NCBI RefSeq assembly: GCF_027587195.1
Contig: NZ_JAPDDP010000052.1
Span: 1-51,539, forward strand
Length of the DNA: 51,539 nt
Source of the DNA: Solirubrobacter phytolaccae
GTDB lineage: Bacteria > Actinomycetota > Thermoleophilia > Solirubrobacterales > Solirubrobacteraceae
Reading direction: 5' to 3'
How positions within the stretch are numbered: position 1 is the stretch's first letter; each line of letters opens with the position of its first letter. Positions 32,776 through 41,247 of the stretch are shown here, in pieces. The translations under genes and the position numbers were made by a program. The notes under the pieces were generated by a model, which saw nothing but the letters and a program-made list of their open reading frames with translations, did no database searches and had not been told where the DNA came from.

Positions 32776-34151
32776 CCGACCTCGCTCACGAGCTGTACCT
32801 GTTCGCCGCGGTGCTCGGCCTGCTCGCGGCCGTCGGCCTGGCCGGCGTCCCGGTGCTCGCCCAGAGCGCGTTCGTGGCCGTCGGCGGCTTCGGGGCGCTG
32901 CGGCTCGAGCAGGCCGGGCTGCCGATCGGCGGTGCCCTGCTGGCCGCGACCGCGCTCGGCGCCGTGGCGGGCGCGCTGACCGGCCTGCTGATCGCACGCG
33001 CCGAACCCGCGTTCGCGGCGCTGTCGACGTGGGCGCTGGCCTGGTTGGCGCCGCTGTGCTTCCCCACCGACGGGCTGGTCCGGCCCGCCTTCGACACCGT
33101 CCAGACGCCGTTCGGGACCACGCTCGAGCTCACCCCGGGCGTGCACCTCGTCGCCGCGGTCGTGCTGTGCGGCCTCGCCGCCCTCGTCGTCCACCGGCTG
33201 CGCGCGAACGCGATCGGGAGCGACGCGGTCGCCCTGCGCGAGGACCCCGAGCTCGCGCGTGAGCTGCGCGTCCCGATCGCCGCCCGCAAGGCGCTGCTGC
33301 TCGCGCTCGCCGGCGCGACCGGAGCGGCCGCCGGTGCGGGCATCGCGATCCTGCTGGGCGTGGCGGCGCCCACGGACGCGTCGCCGCTGCTCGCGCTCGA
33401 GCTGCTCGCCGCCGCGCTCGCCGCGACGCGTCACCCGCTGCTCGGGCTGGTCGCGATCGTCGCGCTCCACCGGGCCCCGGATCTGATCACCCCGCTGATC
33501 CTGCTGGCCGCGGTGCTCGCCCGGCGCCCGCTCGGCCTGCGGCCCGACGACGTCGTGCCCGCGGAGACACCGCCCTTGGAACCGGCACGCGGCGGGCTCG
33601 AGGTCCGCGATCTGCACGTGACGCGCGGCGGCCGCGAGATCCTCCGCGGGTTCGACCTGACGGTCGCCGCGGGCGAGATCCACGCGCTGCTCGGGCCCAA
33701 CGGCAGCGGCAAGTCGACCACGATCGACGCGCTCCCGGTCGCCCGGACCTTCCAGCGCGACGCGGGCTTTCCGTCGCTCACCCCCTACCGCCAGGTCCTG
33801 CTCGCCCTGCGCGCGCCCGGGCACGACGAGCGCGTGTGGACCTACCTGCGGCTCGTCGGCGTGCCGGCCGAGGCGACGGACCTCGGCACGGGGGAGCGGC
33901 GCCTGCTGGCCGTGGCCCGAGCCGCCGCCACCGGCGCGCCCAACCTGGCCTTCGACGAGCCCGCGGTCGGGATGTCGGCGGAGGAGCGGCACCGGCTCGC
34001 CGGCGCCCTGCGGCAGCTCGCGGCGAGCGGACGCGCCGTGCTGATCGTCGAGCACGACCTGCGCTGGATGACCGTGCTGGCCGACCAGATCACCGTGCTC
34101 GAGGACGGGCGTGCGGCCGGCGTCGACGCCTTGGCCCGGGTGTACGCATGA
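32772..34151 (+). CDS. LivM-LivG fusion: permease joined to a shortened ABC ATPase
   Basis: 459 residues from GTG 32772. Residues 1-260 are a compact LivM-type permease (GLAGVPVLAQSAFVAVGGFG). From about 275 an ATPase domain follows with intact Walker A GPNGSGKST (Lys314), Walker B LAFDEPAVGM and switch His in LIVEHDLRW. Two features are abnormal. Only ~10 residues separate Walker A from the Q-loop (VARTFQ), where LivG normally has about 40, so the beta-arm subdomain is missing. The signature loop reads GTGERRLLAVARA instead of the usual LSYGQQRRLEIARAL. Codon use is uniform across the junction, so this is not an obvious sequencing gap. Confidence 0.88.
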   Translation: MTDLAHELYLFAAVLGLLAAVGLAGVPVLAQSAFVAVGGFGALRLEQAGLPIGGALLAATALGAVAGALTGLLIARAEPAFAALSTWALAWLAPLCFPTDGLVRPAFDTVQTPFGTTLELTPGVHLVAAVVLCGLAALVVHRLRANAIGSDAVALREDPELARELRVPIAARKALLLALAGATGAAAGAGIAILLGVAAPTDASPLLALELLAAALAATRHPLLGLVAIVALHRAPDLITPLILLAAVLARRPLGLRPDDVVPAETPPLEPARGGLEVRDLHVTRGGREILRGFDLTVAAGEIHALLGPNGSGKSTTIDALPVARTFQRDAGFPSLTPYRQVLLALRAPGHDERVWTYLRLVGVPAEATDLGTGERRLLAVARAAATGAPNLAFDEPAVGMSAEERHRLAGALRQLAASGRAVLIVEHDLRWMTVLADQITVLEDGRAAGVDALARVYA

Positions 34152-34690
34152 TCGAGGTCGCGTCCGGCTCCGTCGTCGCCGTCGTCGGGCACGACGGCGC
34201 GCCCGCCCGGGTCGCGCGGCGCTTCTACGGCGTCGGCTACGTGCCGCCGGGCCGGCGCGTGTTCGCGTCGCTGACCGTCGAGGAGAACCTCGCGGTCGGC
34301 GCCTACCGCGCGCGCAAGGACTTCGGAGGGATCTACGCCCGCTTCCCGCGCCTGCAGGAGCGTCGCGCGCAGCGCGCCGGCACCCTGTCGGGCGGCGAGC
34401 AGCAGCTGCTGGTGATCGCCCGGGCGCTGATGGGCGCGCCCGCGCTGCTCGTGCTCGAGGACCCGTCGGCCGGGCTGGCGCCGCCCGCGGTCGAGGCCGT
34501 CGCGCGGGCGCTGCGCGGGCTCACGGTGCTGATCGCCGAGGAGCGCCTGGCCCTGGCGAGCGCGGCCGCCGACCGGATCGTCCTGGTCGAGGGCGACCGC
34601 ATCGTGCTCGACGCGCCGCGCGAGCAGGCCCTCGCGGACGATCGGCTCGACTCCGCCTACGTCGATGTGGCAAAGGTGAGACGTGCGTGA
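34148..34690 (+). CDS. Degenerate LivF-type ABC ATPase without P-loop
   Basis: 180 residues against about 235 for LivF, from ATG 34148 (ATGA overlap with the fusion gene). The Walker A position reads GHDGAPAR (14-21): the P-loop Lys and Ser/Thr are gone. The ~40 residues up to the Q-loop are absent, so the chain jumps to YGVGYVPPGRRVFASLTVEE. The signature LSGGEQQ (80-86) is intact. Walker B ends VLED (Glu104-Asp105) instead of the usual D-E, swapping the Mg-binding and catalytic acids, and the switch is IAEERLA rather than a His-containing loop. It probably cannot hydrolyse ATP but can still complete the partner's site through its signature loop. Confidence 0.88.
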   Translation: MIEVASGSVVAVVGHDGAPARVARRFYGVGYVPPGRRVFASLTVEENLAVGAYRARKDFGGIYARFPRLQERRAQRAGTLSGGEQQLLVIARALMGAPALLVLEDPSAGLAPPAVEAVARALRGLTVLIAEERLALASAAADRIVLVEGDRIVLDAPREQALADDRLDSAYVDVAKVRRA

Positions 34691-34717
34691 AATAGTTCGC
34701 GCCGAGGGCATCGAGGG

Positions 34718-35548
34718 GTGTGGTCATGGGGAACGAGGAGCCGGTCTGCCGGCGCGGCGCTGATCGTCGCGCTGCTGTCGGTACCCCTCGCGGTCATGGT
34801 GCTGGGCGCGCTGCACCCGCCCGGCGCGCCGCCGCCCGTCGGGTTCGAGCTGCTCTCGGTCCAGCCGTCGCTCGACGCGTTCGCGCGGGCGTTCGAGCTG
34901 GTGCCGCTCGGACAGCAGCTGCTGAACTCGTTGACGATCGTGGCCATCGCCGTGCCGCTCACGGTCGTCTGCGCGTCGCTGACCGGCTTCGCGATCACCC
35001 GGCTCGGGCGACCGTGGCACGGGCTCGCCGTCACCTTCACGCTCGTGTGCCTGACGATCCCGGCGTCGGCGCTGTGGGTGCCACGGTTCGCGGTCTTCCG
35101 GACGCTGGGCGCGCTCGACACCTATGTGCCGCTGATCGCGCCGGCGCTCGTCGGGACGTCGCCGCTGCTCGTGCTGCTGTGCTACTGGAGCGCGCGTGGC
35201 CTCTCGCGCGACCTGATCGACGCCGCGCGGCTGGCGGGCCTCGGCCCGATCCGCGTGTGGTGGCAGGTGGTGCTCCCCCTCACGCGGCGGACCGCGATGG
35301 CGGTGGCCGCGCTCGCGTTCGTCGCGCACTGGGGGAACTTCATCGAGCCGCTGCTGTATCTCTTCGACACGGCGAAGGCGACGTTGCCGATCGGCCTGAG
35401 CAGCCTGCGCCAGCTCGGCCCGACGGACGCGCCGGTGGTGCTGGCGGGCGCGGTGGTGGCGACGGTGCCGCCCGTGCTCGCGTTCGCGGTTGCGCAGCGA
35501 GCGGTTCTCGACGACACAAGGAGGGCGGGATGGGTGCCAAGGCGCTGA
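34718..35548 (+). CDS. Carbohydrate ABC transporter permease, MalG/CUT1 type
   Basis: 276 residues from GTG 34718 (GAGGG 9 nt upstream). About six membrane helices. The cytoplasmic EAA loop is DLIDAARLAGLGPIRVWWQV followed by VLPL, diagnostic for importer permeases. It follows the amino-acid transporter genes by 27 bp, so both importers may share one mRNA. Gene order here is permease, binding protein, ATPase, permease. Its end overlaps the binding-protein start by 19 bp. Confidence 0.9.
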   Translation: MWSWGTRSRSAGAALIVALLSVPLAVMVLGALHPPGAPPPVGFELLSVQPSLDAFARAFELVPLGQQLLNSLTIVAIAVPLTVVCASLTGFAITRLGRPWHGLAVTFTLVCLTIPASALWVPRFAVFRTLGALDTYVPLIAPALVGTSPLLVLLCYWSARGLSRDLIDAARLAGLGPIRVWWQVVLPLTRRTAMAVAALAFVAHWGNFIEPLLYLFDTAKATLPIGLSSLRQLGPTDAPVVLAGAVVATVPPVLAFAVAQRAVLDDTRRAGWVPRR

Positions 35549-36798
35549 TATGCGCGGGGGTCATGGTGGCGCTCGGCCTGAGCGGCTGCGGCGGCGAGGA
35601 CGAGCCGGCGGCGGCGCGGGGCACGGCGACGGCCGAGGCTGTGCCGGAGATCACGTTCCAGGTGACCGGCGACCCGGAGGAGACCCGGGTCTACAAGGAC
35701 CTGGCGGAGTCCTACAAGCGCGACACGGGGCGGACGGTCAAGATCGACGAGGTCCCTGAGCGCGATGTCCACCTGGCCAAGCTCACGACGGGCTTCTCGG
35801 CCGGCCAGGCGCCCGAGGTGTTCCTGTTGAACTACCGCTATCTGGGCGGCTTCGCCGACAAGGGGGTGGTCGAGCCCGCGGGTCCGCGCCTGGACAAGTC
35901 GAACGCCTTCGCGCGCGAGGACTTCTACCCGATCCCGATGGCGGCGTTCGAGTACCAGGGCGAGCTGCAGTGCGTCCCGCAGAACGCGTCCTCGCTGGCG
36001 GTCTACTACAACAAGGACCTCTTCGAGCGGGCCGGTGTGGCCGAGCCGGGCGACTCGTGGACGTACGAGCAGTTCACGACGGCTGCGGACAAGCTGACCA
36101 CCGGCGAGACCTACGGCGTGGGGATCGACCTGAGCACGATCCGGGCGGCGCCGTGGGTGTGGGCCGCGGGCGGTGAGCTCGTCGACGACCCGGTGAACCC
36201 GACCAAGTTCCTGTTCGACACGCCCGAGGGGCGCCGCGGGCTCGAGCACGTGGTGGCGTTGCGGGCCAACGGCTGGTCGCCGACGGCCGACGAAGCCGAC
36301 TCGAAGGCGATCGACGAGCGCTTCCTGGAGGGGTCGCTGGGCATGTTCCTCTCCTCGCGCCGGGACGTGCCGATGCTGCGCACGATCACCGGCTTCGAAT
36401 GGGACGTCGCGCCGTTCCCGACCGACGTCGAGCCGGCTTCGGTGCTGCACTCGGACGGCTTCTGCATCGCCAAGGGCGAGCACGCGGACGCCGCGTGGCT
36501 GTGGGTCGAGTACGCCCTGGGCAAAGCGGGTCAGCAGGTGCTCGCCGCGTCGGGGCGCAGCGTCCCGTCGTTGAAGGCGGTGGCGGAATCGCCGGCGTTC
36601 CTGGACCCGAGCGAGCCGCCCGCGAACTCGAAGGTGTTCGTCGACGCGCTCTCCCAGATGCATCAGCTGCCGGTGACGGCGAACTGGAGCGAGGTCGAAG
36701 GACGCACGGACGACATCCTGGGCGAGCTGTACTACGGCCGCATCGAGCTCGACGAGGCGCTGGACCGGCTGGCGAAGGAGACTGACGGGCAATTCTGA
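35530..36798 (+). CDS. Carbohydrate ABC transporter substrate-binding lipoprotein (CUT1)
   Basis: 422 residues. ATG 35530 has AGGAGG 7 nt upstream. The lipoprotein signal ends GLSGC with the lipidated Cys at about residue 20. Family-1 solute-binding fold: ITFQVTGDPEETRVYKDLAE, SAGQAPEVFLLNYRYLGGFA, VPQNASSLAVYYNKDLFERA and SLGMFLSSRRDVPML. Sugar or oligosaccharide ligand expected; identity unknown. Its TGA stop shares bases with the next gene's likely CTG start. Confidence 0.92.
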   Translation: MGAKALICAGVMVALGLSGCGGEDEPAAARGTATAEAVPEITFQVTGDPEETRVYKDLAESYKRDTGRTVKIDEVPERDVHLAKLTTGFSAGQAPEVFLLNYRYLGGFADKGVVEPAGPRLDKSNAFAREDFYPIPMAAFEYQGELQCVPQNASSLAVYYNKDLFERAGVAEPGDSWTYEQFTTAADKLTTGETYGVGIDLSTIRAAPWVWAAGGELVDDPVNPTKFLFDTPEGRRGLEHVVALRANGWSPTADEADSKAIDERFLEGSLGMFLSSRRDVPMLRTITGFEWDVAPFPTDVEPASVLHSDGFCIAKGEHADAAWLWVEYALGKAGQQVLAASGRSVPSLKAVAESPAFLDPSEPPANSKVFVDALSQMHQLPVTANWSEVEGRTDDILGELYYGRIELDEALDRLAKETDGQF

Positions 36799-37739
36799 GC
36801 GTCGAGGAGGTTTCGCGCCGGTACGGCGCGGTCGAGGCACTGCGATCGCTGTCGTTGACGGTGGCGCCGGGTGAGCTGATGACGGTGCTCGGCGCCTCCG
36901 GATCGGGGAAGTCGACGTTGCTGCGCGTGATCGCCGGCCTCGAGCCGGCCGATGCCGGCCGGGTGCTGATCGACGGCGCCGACCAGGCGCGCGTCGAGCC
37001 GTCCCGGCGCGGCGTCGCCATGGTCTTCCAGTCCTTCGCCCTGTTCCCGCACTTGGACGTGCGGCGCAACATCGCGTTCGGGTTGCGGGCGCGCTCGGCG
37101 CCGGGCGAGCTGATCGCCGAGCGCGTCCGCGAGACGGCGGCCGCGCTCGGGCTCACCGAGCTGCTGACGCGCCGGCCGGGAGAGCTGTCGGGCGGCGAGC
37201 GCCAGCGGGTGGCGCTGGCGCGGGCGCTGGCGGCGCGCCCACGGGTCCTGCTGCTGGACGAGCCGCTCTCGAACCTGGACGCCCAGCTGCGGGTGTCCAC
37301 GCGCAACGAGATCCGGCGCGTGCAGAAGCAGACCGCCGTGACCGCGTTGCACGTCACGCACGACCAGGTCGAGGCGCTGGCGCTCGGGCATCGCGTGGCG
37401 GTCATGCGCGACGGACGGGTGGAGCAGGTCGGCACGCCGGACGAGGTGTGGGAGCGGCCGGCCAACGCGTGGGTGGCGCGCTTCATCGGCACGCCCCCGA
37501 TGAACATCCTGCCGTCCGGCGAGGCCTTCCGCGCCGAGCACGCGAGCTGCGCGGTGGACGCGGACGGGGCGTACACGTTCGCCTTCGCCGAGCGGGTGGG
37601 CGCCGAGCGCTACTGGCACCTGCACCTCGGCGACACGGAGGTCGTCGTGCGCGCCCCCGCGGACGAGGACGTGCCCGAGCGCGGTACGCGCATCTCCGTC
37701 ACCGTCGTGCCCGGTCGCGTCCGCCGGTTCGACCCGTGA
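36795..37739 (+). CDS. Carbohydrate ABC transporter ATPase (MalK/UgpC-like), probable CTG start
   Basis: 314 residues if started at CTG 36795. Walker A GASGSGKST, Q-loop VFQSFALFPHL, signature LSGGERQRVALARAL, Walker B LLLDEPLSNLDAQLR, switch His in HVTHDQVEAL, and a shortened C-terminal OB/TOBE region. The nearest standard start, TTG 36855, would delete the first strand and the A-loop Tyr (SRRYG, residue 10) that stacks on ATP. No ATG, GTG or TTG lies in frame between the upstream in-frame stop and 36855. CTG 36795 forms a CTGA overlap with the previous stop, copying the GTGA/ATGA junctions of neighbouring genes; ATT 36792 is the other option. Confidence 0.9.
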   Translation: MSVEEVSRRYGAVEALRSLSLTVAPGELMTVLGASGSGKSTLLRVIAGLEPADAGRVLIDGADQARVEPSRRGVAMVFQSFALFPHLDVRRNIAFGLRARSAPGELIAERVRETAAALGLTELLTRRPGELSGGERQRVALARALAARPRVLLLDEPLSNLDAQLRVSTRNEIRRVQKQTAVTALHVTHDQVEALALGHRVAVMRDGRVEQVGTPDEVWERPANAWVARFIGTPPMNILPSGEAFRAEHASCAVDADGAYTFAFAERVGAERYWHLHLGDTEVVVRAPADEDVPERGTRISVTVVPGRVRRFDP

Positions 37740-38608
37740 GCGAACGCCGCCAGCTCGGCCTGATGCTCGCGCCCTACGTAGTGGGGGCGCTGCTGCTGTT
37801 CGTCGTGCCCGCGGCGTACTCGATCGCCTTGGCGTTGACCGACGCCGACCTGCTGACGCCGTCACGCTTCGTCGGGACGGCGAACTTCGAGGAGCTGGCG
37901 TTCGACGACCCGATCGTCCCGGGCGTGCTGTGGCGGTCGGCGCTGTTCGTGGTGATCGCCGTGCCGCTGCGACTCGCGGTCGCCACCACGCTCGCCCTGA
38001 TGCTGCACGCGCGGGCGCGTGGCGTGCACGCCGGCCGCACCTTCGCGTTCCTGCCGAGCGTCATCCCGGACGCCGCGTGGGCGATGGTCTGGTTGTTCCT
38101 GCTCAACCCGGTCTACGGGCCGGTCAACTGGCTCCTGGGTCTCCTCGGGATCGCCCCCGTCTCGTGGTTCTCGAACGGGACCGCCGCGTTCTTCGCGATC
38201 GTGTTGATGCTCGCCTTCACCGTCGGCGAGGCCTTCATCGTCGCGCTCGCCGCCCGGCAGGAGCTGCCCCGGGAGCTGTACGCGGTCGCGCGGCTCGAGG
38301 GCGCCCGGCCGTGGTTCGTGCTGCGGACGGTGACGCTGCCGCTGATGGCGCCCGTGCTCACCCTGCTGGCCGTGCGCGACGTGGCGGTCAGCCTTCAGGC
38401 GACGTTCACCGCGACCTACCTGCTGACGGACGGCGGGCCGGACCGCGCCACCCTGTTCCTACCGATCTACTCGTTCGACATGGGCTTCGAGCTGCTCCGC
38501 TACGGATACGCCAGCGCGATGATGCTGCTCGGGTTCCTCGGCTGCCTGGCCCTGGCGCTCGCGCAGTTCGGGCTCGTCCGGCGCTGGCGGCTCGGCGTCA
38601 CGCGATAG
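37736..38608 (+). CDS. Carbohydrate ABC transporter permease, MalF type
   Basis: 290 residues from GTG 37736 (GTGA overlap with the ATPase gene). Six membrane helices. The EAA loop is ELYAVARLEGARPWFVLRTV followed by TLPLMAP. The segment TYLLTDGGPDRATLFLP is typical of MalF/UgpA-type partners. Last gene of the rightward transporter operon; its stop is 2 bp from the stop of the convergent lipoprotein gene, with no room for a separate terminator. Confidence 0.9.
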   Translation: MSERRQLGLMLAPYVVGALLLFVVPAAYSIALALTDADLLTPSRFVGTANFEELAFDDPIVPGVLWRSALFVVIAVPLRLAVATTLALMLHARARGVHAGRTFAFLPSVIPDAAWAMVWLFLLNPVYGPVNWLLGLLGIAPVSWFSNGTAAFFAIVLMLAFTVGEAFIVALAARQELPRELYAVARLEGARPWFVLRTVTLPLMAPVLTLLAVRDVAVSLQATFTATYLLTDGGPDRATLFLPIYSFDMGFELLRYGYASAMMLLGFLGCLALALAQFGLVRRWRLGVTR

Positions 38609-38610
38609 CG

Positions 38611-39000
38611 TCAGGAGACCGTGTACCGCAGGCGCAGCTTCCCGTCGCACAGGGAGGCGACCTGCACGCTGACCAGCCGGCCGTCGGCACCCTCGAGGTG
38701 CGCCTCGGCTTCGACCGGGGGCTCGGCGTCCTCGCGGAGCAGCGTGTAGCCGCCACGCACGAGCGCCTCGGCGGCCACGTCACGCTTGGCTTCGAGCTCG
38801 GCCTCCCCGCCGTCGATCACGGCGTAGAAGCGCTCCGTCCGACCGAACGGCCCTTCCGACAGGTAGACGCGCGCCCCCGTGGGCAGCGCCAACGCCGCCG
38901 GCGGCCGGCGCTCGGCCTCGCCCTGGATCGCGGGCGAGCACGCACGCGACCGCTCGCCACCGCAGCCGACGAGCGCGACCGCCGCCACGAGGGATGTCAG
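38611..39000 (-). CDS. Small lipoprotein, probable CTG start
   Basis: About 129 residues if started at CTG 39000, which overlaps the previous TGA stop as CTGA. A short hydrophobic segment ends in the lipobox LVGC. The mature part is an alpha/beta domain with VYLSEGPFGRTERFYAVIDG, RGGYTLLREDA and a C-terminal VQVASLCDGKLRLRYTVS. No ATG, GTG or TTG gives a longer signal in this frame; GTG 38988 would leave only eight residues before the Cys. Last gene of the acyltransferase/SGNH operon; probably works in the envelope. Function unknown. Confidence 0.65.
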   Translation of the reverse strand: MTSLVAAVALVGCGGERSRACSPAIQGEAERRPPAALALPTGARVYLSEGPFGRTERFYAVIDGGEAELEAKRDVAAEALVRGGYTLLREDAEPPVEAEAHLEGADGRLVSVQVASLCDGKLRLRYTVS

Positions 39001-39890
39001 CCGGCCGCGGATGGGGCCAGTATGGCCGCATCGGCGGAGCGATCGATCGCCCGGGTGATGTACGGCCCGAGCGAGGCCGAGAAGTCCTGCGTGAGGTGGT
39101 CCTGGTCCTTGTGGACGAGCACGCCGCCGACGACCGGGAAGCACTCCTTCGAGGAGCAGAAGAACGGCGTGAGGTCGATCACCCGGGCACGCGGGGATCG
39201 CGCGGCGGCGGTGACGGTCGGGTCGCTCACCAGCGCGCGCTTGCGCGGCACCGCGCAGCGTGCGCCCGCCTCGAGCTTGCGCCGGATCGCGCCGCGGATG
39301 CAGTCGGGCGTCGCGAGCAGGTTCGTGGGTGTGTCGCGAAGCACGAAGATCCGCTTGACCGAGGGCGGCAGCCAGGCGAACGCGGCCATGTCGCCCTGGA
39401 CGCGGTAGAGCTTGCCGCGCTCGGCCATCTCCAGCCGCGCGTTGTTGGAGACGAAGACGGTGGCGACCTGCGGGTTCTCCGCCAGCCAGGTGAGCACGTG
39501 CTGGTTGTAGGCCACGCACTCGTCCGCGCCCGCCTGGCTCGGGGCGGGGACGGCGTAGGAGAACGGGCAGTGCGGGCGGGCGAACTCGAGCACGCGCCAG
39601 CGCTTGGCCTTCGCGACCACCTCGAGCCCCGCCCGCCAGTGCGCGGCGTGCGAGTCGCCGAGCAGGGCGACGGTCGCGACGGGGTTCTGCGCGCCGTAGG
39701 CGCACGCGTCGGCGAGGCCCGCGACCGCGCCGCGCACGCACGCGACGTTGGGCGTGAGCGCGGCCTCGTCGGGCGTCGGCTCGACCGACTTGGACGCGTT
39801 GACGCAGCGCTGCTCGGTGTCCCGCGCGGCGGCGCCGGTGCACGGCGTGCCTCCGAAGAGGCTCAGGGCGACCGCGAGGGCCGCGATCAC
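38997..39890 (-). CDS. Secreted SGNH-domain protein (O-acetyltransferase-associated type)
   Basis: 297 residues from GTG 39890 (GTGA overlap with the Cys-rich gene). A signal-anchor-like N-terminus (MIAALAVALSLFGG) precedes an SGNH domain of the kind fused to AT3 acyltransferases. The nucleophile Ser80 is in LLGDSHAAHW, Asn in FVSNNARLE, and the Asp/His pair in DQDHLT (Asp262, His265). Several cysteines suggest disulfides outside the membrane. With the MBOAT and the second SGNH gene upstream it probably transfers or removes acetyl groups on an exported glycan. Confidence 0.87.
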   Translation of the reverse strand: MIAALAVALSLFGGTPCTGAAARDTEQRCVNASKSVEPTPDEAALTPNVACVRGAVAGLADACAYGAQNPVATVALLGDSHAAHWRAGLEVVAKAKRWRVLEFARPHCPFSYAVPAPSQAGADECVAYNQHVLTWLAENPQVATVFVSNNARLEMAERGKLYRVQGDMAAFAWLPPSVKRIFVLRDTPTNLLATPDCIRGAIRRKLEAGARCAVPRKRALVSDPTVTAAARSPRARVIDLTPFFCSSKECFPVVGGVLVHKDQDHLTQDFSASLGPYITRAIDRSADAAILAPSAAG

Positions 39891-40222
39891 GTGTTCTGCT
39901 GGTACGTCAACTCGACCTTGCGGCTGCCGTACTTGCAGGTCACGCGACCGTTGATCTCGGTGGAGATCGTCGTGCGCTTCTCGTTGCAGGCGTACTTGCG
40001 GACCTTGGAGACGCAGCGGCCGCTGACGCCCTTCTTGGTGCGGCACTTGTGGAAGGCCAGCGCGACCTTGCTCGCTTCACCGCAGCTGACCTTGGTGGCC
40101 TTGAGCGAGGTGAAGTAGCCCGACCCCGGGTACTTCGGCGGCGTGCAGGTGGCGGCCTGCGCGGACGCGGGCAGGGCCACGAGGAGGGCGAGTGCTGCGA
40201 CAAGACCGGCGAGACGTTTCAT
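39887..40222 (-). CDS. Small secreted six-cysteine protein
   Basis: 111 residues. ATG 40222 has GAAGGG upstream. Signal peptide MKRLAGLVAALALLVALPAS with cleavage near AQA-AT. The mature ~85 residues hold six cysteines, enough for three disulfides, and many Lys/Arg (SLKATKVSCGEASKV, FHKCRTKKGVSGRC, VRKYACNEKR). It looks like a compact basic domain exported to the wall or medium. Function unknown; conserved placement between two SGNH genes suggests a role in the same envelope-modification process. Confidence 0.85.
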   Translation of the reverse strand: MKRLAGLVAALALLVALPASAQAATCTPPKYPGSGYFTSLKATKVSCGEASKVALAFHKCRTKKGVSGRCVSKVRKYACNEKRTTISTEINGRVTCKYGSRKVELTYQQNT

Positions 40223-40232
40223 TGGTGGCCCT

Positions 40233-41225
40233 TCAGTAGGTGAAATCCTGCCCGAGGCGCGCCAGGACCGTCTCCGCAAGCAGACCGGCACCCTCGTCAT
40301 TGAGGTGGATCCCATCAGCATTGCGAACGATGCGGCGTCGCCCGTCGATCGTGATCGCGTCCTCGTAGCCGCGGGGCGCGAACATCGGCACGGTGTCGAG
40401 GATCCGGACCTGGCTCGCCCACGGCTGCGCCGCGACCTTGACCGCCGCGTTGACGACGCGGTTGATCTTGGCGCGGTCGGCGTCGCGGGCCGTCGGGATC
40501 GTGATCCAGTACACGCGGGCGTTCCCCGCCTGGCGGTAGGTGTCGGCCATCCGGCGCGCGCGGTTGGCGTACAGCGCCGCCCACTCGGCCGAGCAGCACT
40601 CGACCTCCTGGCCCGCGCCCGTCTCGATCGGGAAGCCCTCGTTGGCGCCGATGAACACGACGACCGCGTCCGGCGTGCGGCGCTTGACCTGCTGCGTGGA
40701 CAGCTCGCCCCAGTCGAGCAGGAACGACTTGGAGATGCCGGTGCCGAGCCGCACGTCGCGCTCGACCTTCACGCCCTTGTCGCTCAGCGCGGTCGCGAGC
40801 TTCGCGTCCAGCGGCTGCGCCATCGAGTCGCCCGTCACGAGCAGCGTGCGCAGGCGCTCCTTCTGGGGCGGCGCGGCGCCGATCGTCGCCGGCTCGAACG
40901 CGTCCTTGGTGACCGGCGGCAGCTCGCCCCCGGCCTGCGCGGCGACGTTCTCGAACCCGCCGCCGCTCTCGAGCTTCTCGTCCGGCGAGAGGAACGCGAG
41001 CGCGTCGTCGGCGGCGTCCGCGAACGGCAGCGCGTCCGCGATCTCCCCCGCGGGGTTGCCGAAGAACAGCACGACGTCGCGGTCCCAGCCCGGGTCCATC
41101 CGCTCGCCCTGGTTGCGCAGCCCGTCGCCCTTGAAGACCACCAGCAGCGCGGCGCAGACGAGCAGCGCGAGCACGCCGTCGCGCGCCCGGAACCGGGTCA
41201 GCCCGTTGCGGTCGAAGCGGTTCAT
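40233..41225 (-). CDS. DUF459/SGNH-family membrane-anchored protein
   Basis: 330 residues from ATG 41225 (TTG 41243 would add six). One membrane anchor (about 18-32) precedes an extracellular SGNH domain: Ser134 in LLVTGDSMAQPL, Asn in FIGANEGFPI, and the Asp/His pair Asp304/His307 in DGIHLNDEG. It directly follows the MBOAT gene, as AlgJ/AlgX or PatB follow AlgI/PatA in polysaccharide O-acetylation. The likely role is therefore to accept acetyl from the MBOAT and pass it to a glycan. Confidence 0.9.
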   Translation of the reverse strand: MNRFDRNGLTRFRARDGVLALLVCAALLVVFKGDGLRNQGERMDPGWDRDVVLFFGNPAGEIADALPFADAADDALAFLSPDEKLESGGGFENVAAQAGGELPPVTKDAFEPATIGAAPPQKERLRTLLVTGDSMAQPLDAKLATALSDKGVKVERDVRLGTGISKSFLLDWGELSTQQVKRRTPDAVVVFIGANEGFPIETGAGQEVECCSAEWAALYANRARRMADTYRQAGNARVYWITIPTARDADRAKINRVVNAAVKVAAQPWASQVRILDTVPMFAPRGYEDAITIDGRRRIVRNADGIHLNDEGAGLLAETVLARLGQDFTY

Positions 41226-41247
41226 GAGGGAGTCGTCAGGCAAGGCT

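Noticed and set aside
34148-34690. LivF-like gene as a pseudogene or frameshift remnant
   Set aside because: The frame is intact, overlaps its neighbour as ATGA, keeps the signature motif and shows normal codon use. The same region is missing in the adjacent LivG part, so a reduced but maintained protein fits better.
36855-37739. MalK-like gene starting at TTG 36855
   Set aside because: This start would remove the first beta-strand and A-loop Tyr required for nucleotide binding, although the upstream codons encode them in frame back to CTG 36795.
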